A stretch of DNA of 64,000 nucleotides, taken from NCBI GenBank assembly GCA_030848705.1, contig CM061244.1, positions 48,959,190 through 49,023,189 on the forward strand, read 5' to 3'. This stretch comes from Heracleum sosnowskyi (taxonomy: Eukaryota > Streptophyta > Magnoliopsida > Apiales > Apiaceae). The translations under genes and the position numbers were made by a program. How positions within the stretch are numbered: the first letter of the stretch is position 1; each line of letters begins with the position of its first letter. The notes under the pieces were generated by a model, which saw nothing but the letters and a program-made list of their open reading frames with translations, did no database searches and was not told where the DNA came from. Below, one piece after another: positions 56,930 to 64,000 of this stretch.

Positions 56930-58326
56930 CCCTGTTTACTTCAAGAAATTTTTTCCGGTTTTTCCTTTTCAAAATTTTCAAAATTTTCTGAATTTCTATT
57001 TTTTTTAGAAAACTATTGAAAATTGAGAAAAGTTGTTCCCGACACAATTTTATTGAAAATTTAGAAATTATGTTCCAAATATATAAAATAGAATTTGATT
57101 ATTCTTCTATATTCTTAGCTTCATAAATATATATATTATGCATGAAACATAGAACTAATAATTATATGTAATGTATTTCATAATTTTTGTTCACATTATC
57201 TATTAAATTTAATCTTTTTATGTTCAATATAATAAAATGTGATGTATAAAATTTAGTGAGAAAAATGACTATATTATCATTAATGATATGTTGTAAAAAA
57301 ATTCAATCACAAACACTAATAATTATGTATATAGATCAGGTAACGTTAGATTTATTTTAATTAATTAAATTACCACTGACTTGTGATAAATACATATGGA
57401 CATGAATGTTTTTTTTCTTGAGAAACTAACATGACTGCATTATGTTTACAGTGTTGCGGTTAAAATATCCAACATTCATAGTCAATAATTGAAAAAATAA
57501 ATGTTGTATTATTTATCAATTGAGTATGTTTATCATTTCAAGAAGTACACCTGAATTTATGTGTATAAAGACAACAAAAAGAGCCTATGTGCAGCTGGTG
57601 AGGTTAGGAGGGTGTCGTGTGTATTTTAGTATAGTGTATTTTTGTGTTTTGTTTACATTAATGTTAAATACAAAATTGATCCGTTTAGGTTTGTACATCT
57701 TTCATGTCGTCTACTTGTCTTATCGTGTTTCGTATAAATTTAAATAAAAATAAAAATAAAAATATTTAAATATTAATTTTTTCAGTTAAATTTTTACAAA
57801 TATGTATTAAAAATATGTATTTACATCATATTTACAAATAATATTATCGAATTATGTATTTATATTAAAAATATTTATTTATTTATTTCATGTATTTCGT
57901 GTTGTGTCGTGTACCCAAAAAATAAACACAAAATCAAAACTAAATCTCGGTTGTGTACTTTCGTTTTCATATACTTTCATGCCGTGTACTGAAAATACAA
58001 ATACACACTAAATTTTTGAGTGTTTCGTATCGTGTTTTCGTATTGTGTCATAAATTACCGTGTTTAGCGTATCTATAGTACAGTTCACCGTGTTTTCTAG
58101 TTTTCATACTTTAGAAAACAATAAAAAAAAAAAAAATTCACTATAAAAATAATTTTAAAAAAACAATAAAATGTTGTTTTCTACTTTTCCAAATTCTAGT
58201 TATAATTTAGAAAATCCTATATTTTAGTTTTTTGTTTTCCAATTTGAAAAATATCTAATTTGAACGTATTTTCACATTTTTCTGTTTCTTAGATTTTTTT
58301 TTAGAAAACTGTTGAAGTAAACAAGG
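56930..58326. mobile_element. TIR element of unknown superfamily (~1.4 kb)
   Basis: CCTGTTTACTTCAA at 56,930-56,943 and its inverted partner TTGAAGTAAACAAGG ending at 58,326; subterminal TTTTCAAAATTTTC / TTTTTTTAGAAAACT segments also recur inverted. No target duplication could be identified, so the superfamily is not assigned. It contains the hAT-MITE relic 57,596-58,080. Confidence 0.5.
57596..58080. mobile_element. Degenerate relative of the TCGTGTA hAT MITE, nested
   Basis: Clusters of GTGTCGTGTGTATTTT, TCGTGTTTCGTATAAA, GTGTCGTGTACCC and GTTTCGTATCGTGTTTTCG flank an A/T-rich centre, the same design as 38,716-39,346, but clean TIRs and TSD are gone. Confidence 0.6.
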
Positions 58327-58764
58327 CGACATCGACGCTAATAAAAAATATATTATTTCAACGTAATAATAGATGATGTTGAGTTTTATTATATGTCTTC
58401 CTACCTTCAATACATATAGTTCATCTGACAGGTTAATTAAAATTTAAAAAAGATAAATAAAAGAAATGTCACATTGGACCGATAATTTTTTCACAAATTA
58501 TGTATAATATTTATTTACTACATGTCAACTAAGTAGCTAAGATTTTTTTTTTCTATTAGAGATATTCTTAACATTACACTTTTTTTAATTACTTCTAACA
58601 TTTTGTATATAATAATTTTTACAAAAACTTATAGGATATTATTTTTCAATTTTAAATAAAACGCGCGTGCAAGCTAATTCTTTACGAAAATAATGGGCCC
58701 AGATATCCAAAACCAGCCCGTCGCCTAAGTATATATATTAGGTTTACCTAATATTCTTTTATTA
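58327..58764. other. A/T-rich spacer
   Basis: No gene or repeat ends seen. Confidence 0.35.
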
Positions 58765-59105
58765 GAGCATCTCCAACCATGAGAAATCATTAGCTAAAAT
58801 CCTATATGACATATCTTAAATAAGAAATATAGAGATTATGTAAAAATGTTGGCTTTCCAACGGGTCATAACCGTTAGCAAAACATTTAGCCAACCTCTTC
58901 ATATTGGCTATATTTGGCCAACCTCTAGGGAACTGTAGCAAAATTCCATATAATCTATTACCATACTGAAATAATAAATTCTATTTATAACAAATTGAAA
59001 TAGTAATAACATGTTATTTATAAAATATAGTCAATGAGTATAGCCAACACCATTGGAGCAAAACACCTTACAGGTTCAACAAATTTTACATAATCAGTGA
59101 TGCTC
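58765..59105. mobile_element. Tourist-like (PIF/Harbinger) MITE, 341 bp
   Basis: Starts GAGCATCTCCAACC and ends AGTGATGCTC; TTA on both sides (58,762-58,764 and 59,106-59,108) is the 3-bp duplication of PIF/Harbinger elements. Inner inverted motifs TTGGCTATATTTGGCC and CCATTGGAGCAAAAC fit the common plant family with this start. No coding capacity. Confidence 0.7.
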
Positions 59106-59211
59106 TTATATTTTATTTTAGGAGCCACAAACATCAAGGGTGAAGGGAGAGGAAGGTTGTATGAATATTTCCTTCTCTTCCTCGTGTCTTGTAAAAGTAA
59201 GTTATATAATA

Positions 59212-60235
59212 AGCTTGTGCTCACATGAGAACCTCTATTAAAATGAGATATGGGATCTAATCTCAACTACACATATTTTAATTTACTTTTAATCTAATTC
59301 ATTCATTAAAATCCAATCTTCAACCTCATTACCCCTTCTTCTTCCCTCATCTTCCCACCACAACCAACCATCTCAGGTTGCCGCCGCCACCGCCGCCACC
59401 ACTAATCTTCGGTGCCACTGCCATTAGTTCCGGTGCCACCACCATTAGTTCCGGCGACTCTCTCTCTCTCTCATACATACACACACACACATCTTAGCTC
59501 GTTCTTCTCTGATTACCTATGAAGATACTTGATTTCCTATGAAGATACTTCACAGCCACACTCCGGCGAGAATCAGATCTGTAGAAATTCAAATTATGTA
59601 CTTCTAATCGAAAATCCTGTATGTGGTGATTTTTCTTGAAATTCTGGTGATTTTTCTGATTTTTTTGCAAATTTGTGTTGATTTTTTTTGATGATTTCGA
59701 GGTGAATTCCGTGATAATGTAAATAGGGATGATATATAGAGGTTGAGGATGATGATGGTGGTGGTGGTGGCGGTGGCGGCGGCGGAGGAGGTAAGGGTGG
59801 TGATTAGTGGTGGTGGTGGTGGTGTGTTAGTTGTGGAGATTTTTGTTTGATTATTATTATTTCTATTTAAATGGGGTGATTTTGTATGATATTGGGTGAT
59901 TCTAAGTGGTGGTCAGTGACGGCGACTAAATATGGTGGCAGGAGATGGTTGTTGTGGTGGGGGTATGGTGAATTTGTTAATTTGGCGTTGGTGATTTTTA
60001 TTTAACGCTGGTGATTTTTATTTAACTGTGGTGATTTTTGTGTGCTGTTGGTGATTACCAGTGATGGCCGGAGGAGGCGGATGTGATGGTTGGAGTAGGA
60101 AGAAAATGATGAAGAAATATTAAAATATTAATAAAATTAATGAGTGGTGAGAGATGAATATAAGGTACATAAATGAATATCTAGGATTAGATCTCATATC
60201 TCACAATAATGAGGGTTCTCAATGAAGCGCGACTG
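59212..60235. mobile_element. Candidate Pack-MULE (1,024 bp) with G+C-rich captured DNA
   Basis: 9-bp duplication TATATAATA at 59,203-59,211 and 60,236-60,244. Imperfect TIRs: left AGCTTGTGCTCACATGAGAA, then GAGATATGGGATCTAATC; right (inverted) AGTCGCGCTTCATTGAGAAC, then GAGATATGAGATCTAATC. The interior has a C/T-rich then CCGCCGCCACC stretch (59,330-59,470), CTCTCT and ACACAC runs, and on the other side GGTGGTGGCGGTGGCGGCGG (59,755-59,815), clearly unlike the surrounding A/T-rich DNA and like plant gene 5' regions. No long open frame remains. Confidence 0.65.
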
Positions 60236-60331
60236 TATATAATAAAGTTTCATTGTAAATTTATCCATACTAACTTATAGACTTTGCAATGTGTGGATAT
60301 GTTTTAATATTTTTTATTATATTAATTTATA

Positions 60332-61220
60332 ATTAGCTTAAAATTCGTGCGATGCACAGATTATTATTAATAATTATTATTTTTATTATTTATGTTTTAA
60401 TATTCTATTAATTTTTATTTGCTAAAAAAAATAAGTAGGCGTGTTATACTTTTTTTAAATAATTAAGAGTATTAAAATAGATTTTAAAATAAATTAATAA
60501 TTGTTTATCCGTGATATTTTGTGAAAATGAAGGGTCTTAGTAAGGAAAAATAGAAAAAGTAACATGTTTTAAGCTGAAAAGTTAAGTGCTCGTAATTAAA
60601 AGTATTTAAATAGGTTTCAAAATAAATAAGTAAGGATTTGTCCATGATATTTTTGGAAAATGAGGGGTTTTGGTAACTAAAAATAGAAAGAGTGACATGT
60701 TTTAGTTGAAAAAGGTAATTGCCTGTGATTTTTTTAGAAAAAGAGAGGATTTTGTTAGAAAAAATAGAAAAGGTAATGTATTTTAGCTGAAAAGGTAGTT
60801 GGTTATAAAAATGTTATTATTTAATAATAATTTCTTTATAAAATGAAAAAATAGAAAAAGTAACACGTTTCAGTAGAAAAAGTGCTCATAATTAAAAGTA
60901 CTAAAATAAATTTTAAATTAAATAAGTAAGGGTTTGCCCGTGATATTTTTGGAAAATGAAGAGTTTTAGTAAGGAAAAATAGAAAGAGTAACATGTTTTT
61001 GTTAAAAAAGATAATCGCCAGTGTTTTTTTTAGAAAAAGAGATGATTTTGTTAGAAAAAAAATAAAAAAAGGTAATATATTTTAGCTGAAAAGGTAATTG
61101 GTTATAAATAATGTTATTATTTAGTGATAGTTTTTAAAAAAAATAAGTAAGGGTAATTAAGTAAAATCACTAAGTACCGACCGTCCGTTCGTCCGACTAC
61201 CAAACTTTTGATGTTTCGTC
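60332..61220 (-). mobile_element. Helitron-like repeat, minus orientation (copy 1 of a pair)
   Basis: Inverted terminus TTAGCTTAAAATTCGTGCGATGCACAG at 60,332-60,358; body of GTGATATTTTTGGAAAATG and AGAAAAAGTAACATGTTTTA repeats; opposite end CTACCAAACTTTTGATG, then TTTCGTCTTTAATAAT at 61,197-61,229. Confidence 0.5.
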
Positions 61221-62010
61221 TTTAATAATATAGTTTAAAACTTGTGCGATGCACATATTATTTTTAATTTTATTATTTATTATTTATATTTTATTAATTG
61301 TAATAATTAAAAAATAAGTAGGCGTGTTAAAACATTTTTAAATAATTAAAAGTATTAAAATAGATTTTAAAATAAATAAGTAACGGTTTGCCCATGATAT
61401 TTTGGAAAAAGAGGGGTTTTAGTAAGAAAAATAGAAAGTAACATGTTTTCGTTGAATTTCAAAATATAAAAGTAACGATTTGCCCGTGATATTTTTGAAA
61501 AAAGAGGGGTTTTAGTAAGAAAAATAAAAAAGGTGACATGTTTTAGTTGAAAAAGGTAATTGTCAATTAAAATTATTAAAATGAATTTTAAAGTAAATAA
61601 GTAAGAGTTTGACCGTGATATATTTGGAAAATGAGAGGTTTTAGTAAGGAAAATAGAATATATAACATGTTTTAGCTGAAAAATGTAATTGCCAGTGATT
61701 TTTCTAGAAAAAGAGAGGAAATGTAATTACCAATTAAAAGTATTAAAATAGGTTTTAAAATAAATAAATAAGGGTTTACTCGTGATATATTTGGGAAATG
61801 AGGGATTTTAATAAGGGAAATAGAAAACGTAACATGTTTTAGCCGAAAAGGAAATTGCCTGTGATTTTTTTAGAAAAAAATGGTAATGTATTTTAACTGA
61901 AGGGTAACTGATTATAATAATTTTTATAATAATTAAATAAATAATTAAATAAGGCAAGTACCGTACCAAAAAATAGGTACCAATATTAATCGGTTAGTCA
62001 TTAATAATTA
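61221..62010 (-). mobile_element. Helitron-like repeat, minus orientation (copy 2 of a pair)
   Basis: Starts directly at the end of copy 1: ATAGTTTAAAACTTGTGCGATGCACATA (61,229-61,256). Same internal repeats; ends near ATAGGTACCAATATTAATCG (about 61,974-61,993). The two copies stand head to tail. From 62,010 to 62,170 only A/T-rich remnants of the same repeats are seen. Confidence 0.45.
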
Positions 62011-62170
62011 TAATATTGTTATTTTATTTTATTAAATAGAACTGTTCGTGATATTTTTGGAAAATGAGAGGTTTTATTTAGGAAAAATAGAAAATTAGAA
62101 ATTTTAGTTAGAAAATATAAAAAATGATATACACTTTGGCTAAAAATGGTAATGGGTTAGTTATTAGCAA

Positions 62171-63490
62171 TGTTAGGTCCTGATAAGTTTGTAGAAGGGG
62201 GGTTGAATACAAACTATACCGTTTTATCGAAATTTGTTCGTTTAAGATTAAACAATTTAGAACAAATTAATGCGGAATAAAAACTGAACAATATTCAAGT
62301 TAAATAGAAACTCTATTAAACTTGAGGAGTGTTACAACTTTGATCACTGATTACAAAGAACTTAATAAAACAAATCTAGAATAAATTCGACATGAATTTA
62401 TCTATTTTTGTAATAAGAAGGATCGAATACTAAAAAGTAGTTCGATATAAAATCTAGGGATTATGATCGGCTAGAAAGCTAAAGCAGTACAAGTGAAATG
62501 ATTCTTATGGATTTAATGTTAAAAACAAATCAAGAATTAATTCACTGGCAGAATTAATGGCTTTGCTGTTTTAAAGAAATGAAGACAGTCGAATGAGTTT
62601 TGATATTGAATGCTCTGTGTTCTTTCTTCTGTGTTGTAATAATCTGATTGTAAAGTCTCCTGCCTTGCATTAATACCTTTGCTTTTCTTTAATCAACCCA
62701 CGTGCAAATCCACTTGACAGTTCTGAATTTGTACTAGGAAGACTAGCAGAAAAACTATCATTTTGGCCTTGGAAGACTCTCGGGAAGACTAGGAATGGCT
62801 TAGGAAGACTTTCGGGAAAACTAGGGATTGGCCTAGGAAGACTTTCGGGAAGACTCACCTGTGAGTCTTCCTAGCTTAAAAAACTAAGTCTTCCTAGTTC
62901 AATCCTAAGTCTTCCTAGTTCAATTTCATTCTAATTTAAATAATTAATTAAATAAATTATGTATTAAATTAATTCTTCACAGAATTAAATTAATAAATAA
63001 TATACTTAATAATACTAATTATTTATAAGAGAATAAATAGAATTAGTTGACTTCTTAAACAATTCCAGAATCACTTAAAACTTAGATAATAAACAAACAC
63101 AATAGTACGTTGACACTCGATGCACTGTCTGGTTCATGAGTGACTAACGACAATGTCTGTTCTTTATCTATTTAACTTTAAGCAGTGATTCACTACCTTC
63201 TCATTCAAGAACTCCGTAATCAGTATCTTTTTCTGTCACCACTTGAAATCTCTGTCACTTTAATAAATCCACTGAGCTTGAATACTTCATTGAGGCTTGA
63301 TCAATAAATTGAGCTTCTTTCAATGTAGAATCACTTCAAGTCTGTAGATGACTTTAATCTTCATTCTTTGACAGATATAATCTTCTGAGATTCCTGTGAC
63401 AATTGATTTTTATTATTTACTTATTACATCTTAATTAAAGTTGAGTAGAATCCTCGGTGTTTACAAATAGGACTAGACATATGCCTTTCA
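62171..63490 (-). repeat. 3' LTR of a SIRE-like Ty1/copia element (about 1,320 bp)
   Basis: Begins TGTTAGGTCCTGATAAGTTT (then a GGGGGG run and TTGAATACAAAC) and ends ATGCCTTTCA, followed by an inverted polypurine tract, so the element is on the minus strand and its body lies to the right. LTRs of this start and size are typical of the SIRE lineage (family knowledge). It contains a cluster of GGAAGACT / AGTCTTCC motifs with hairpin potential at about 62,737-62,932. No TSD can be tested because the other LTR is outside the window. Confidence 0.75.
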
Positions 63491-63506
63491 ATCTCCCCCT
63501 ATTTGT
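63491..63506 (-). other. Polypurine tract of the copia element
   Basis: The minus strand reads ACAAATAGGGGGAGAT directly before the 3' LTR, matching the GGGGGAGAT tract usual in SIRE-type elements. Confidence 0.75.
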
Positions 63507-63744
63507 TTGTTAGACAATAACAACCAAATACTCTAGAGGATAACTCAACTAAAACAAGAAAAGATAAGACTTTTAAGAGCCAAGCAAATAATAAAAAGTT
63601 CTGGATTAAATATAACAAATTCCAGATTCAAACAGTAAAGATAAATACAAGATAGATGTTCCTCTAGACTGAACATATGAATACATTTATCCTATCTTGA
63701 ATCACCTAAGCTCTAAACATTTAATATTTACAAACAGAGCTTCT

Positions 63745-64000
63745 TCAAATTTCAGACTCAATCATCTCTCCTTCTTCAAGTGCTTCAAGCAAATCCTTGT
63801 CCAGAACACGATCAGATTCAGAAGTAATGCCACTAGGTCTGACAAGTTGAGTTGTGACTTTCTTCAGCCTATTCTTCATTTGATGATATCTTTTGATATT
63901 TGCTATGCAATAGTCTTGAATCAAATCAGCAACTTCTGTCTTCTCTTGTGTAGCAAATCCTGAAGTCCTCAACATGTTCTCCAAGTAGACAAGATGCTTG
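63745..64000 (-). CDS. 3' end of an ORF of the copia element (partial)
   Basis: A minus-strand frame open to the window edge, ending at 63,745 with LLEALEEGEMIESEI. Visible residues are charged and helical (TEVADLIQDYCIANIKRYHQ, MKNRLKKVTTQLV). It is the last ORF before the 3' LTR, about 240 bp from the polypurine tract. In SIRE-type elements this place is taken by the end of pol or by an additional ORF of unknown function; no RT or RNase H motif is visible here, so the second is more likely. Only about 85 residues can be seen. Confidence 0.45.
   Translation of the reverse strand, partial: KHLVYLENMLRTSGFATQEKTEVADLIQDYCIANIKRYHQMKNRLKKVTTQLVRPSGITSESDRVLDKDLLEALEEGEMIESEI

Noticed and set aside
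1..64000. A new prokaryotic-type defence or biosynthetic system
   Set aside because: The window is plant nuclear DNA; no clustered operon, toxin-antitoxin or biosynthetic set exists. The novelty is in mobile-element and duplication structure.

Overview
This is a nuclear segment of a flowering-plant genome, most likely a eudicot. Two lines of evidence support this: a complete six-exon KORRIGAN-type endo-1,4-beta-glucanase gene with GT..AG introns, and A/T-rich DNA crowded with plant transposon types (Tat-lineage Ty3/gypsy, SIRE-like Ty1/copia, MULEs, hAT and Tourist-like MITEs, LINE, SINE and Helitron-like repeats). An asterid is plausible from the copia LTR, but the species cannot be settled from the sequence alone. 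There are no CRISPR arrays, operons or other prokaryotic features.

Layout. 1-2.34 kb: broken 3' part of a LINE. 3.1-4.4 kb: remnant of a Mutator-like (MULE) transposase. 5.08-6.01 kb: a 930-bp pogo-type deletion derivative with intact ends. From 5.71 to 38.12 kb lies a tandem segmental duplication. Unit A (5,711-24,543) and unit B (24,544-38,124) each carry one intronless MAPKKK-like kinase gene (20,451-21,455 and 33,941-34,945, same protein) and a second, unrecognised minus-strand gene at the right end. Each unit has since received different insertions. Unit A holds a 10.27-kb Tat-type LTR retrotransposon (7,659-17,931, TSD GTTAC) and a 0.58-kb MITE-like insert. Unit B holds a 5.5-kb MULE (27,501-33,006, 9-bp TSD, 144-bp TIRs) carrying a GRF zinc-finger gene and an RNase H-like gene. 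The other copy supplies the empty site each time, so the boundaries are exact. About 3.8-4.5 kb around the kinase is indistinguishable between units while the flanks differ by roughly 2 percent, which suggests gene conversion.

38.7-40.2 kb: two hAT MITEs with perfect 8-bp TSDs. 40.46-44.57 kb: the KORRIGAN-like gene behind a triplicated ~146-bp upstream module. 45.2-54 kb: Helitron-like pieces, a MULE-type MITE with cruciform repeats, and a cluster of tRNA-related (SINE-like) repeats. 54.9-60.2 kb: a 1.5-kb hAT derivative, a TIR element, a Tourist-like MITE and a candidate Pack-MULE. 60.3-62.0 kb: two head-to-tail Helitron-like repeats. 62.17-64 kb: the 3' LTR and 3' end of a minus-strand SIRE-like copia element that runs off the window.

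The host genes that look functional are the two kinases (signalling), the KORRIGAN-like cellulase (cell-wall cellulose synthesis) and possibly the unrecognised gene of unit B. The rest is mobile DNA, mostly broken. The most interesting structures are the duplication with its homogenised kinase tract and unequal fate of the neighbouring gene, the Tat element (antisense spliced ORF, hairpin minisatellite, three coding lesions despite near-identical LTRs), the MULE with passenger genes, and the repeated promoter module of the cellulase gene.
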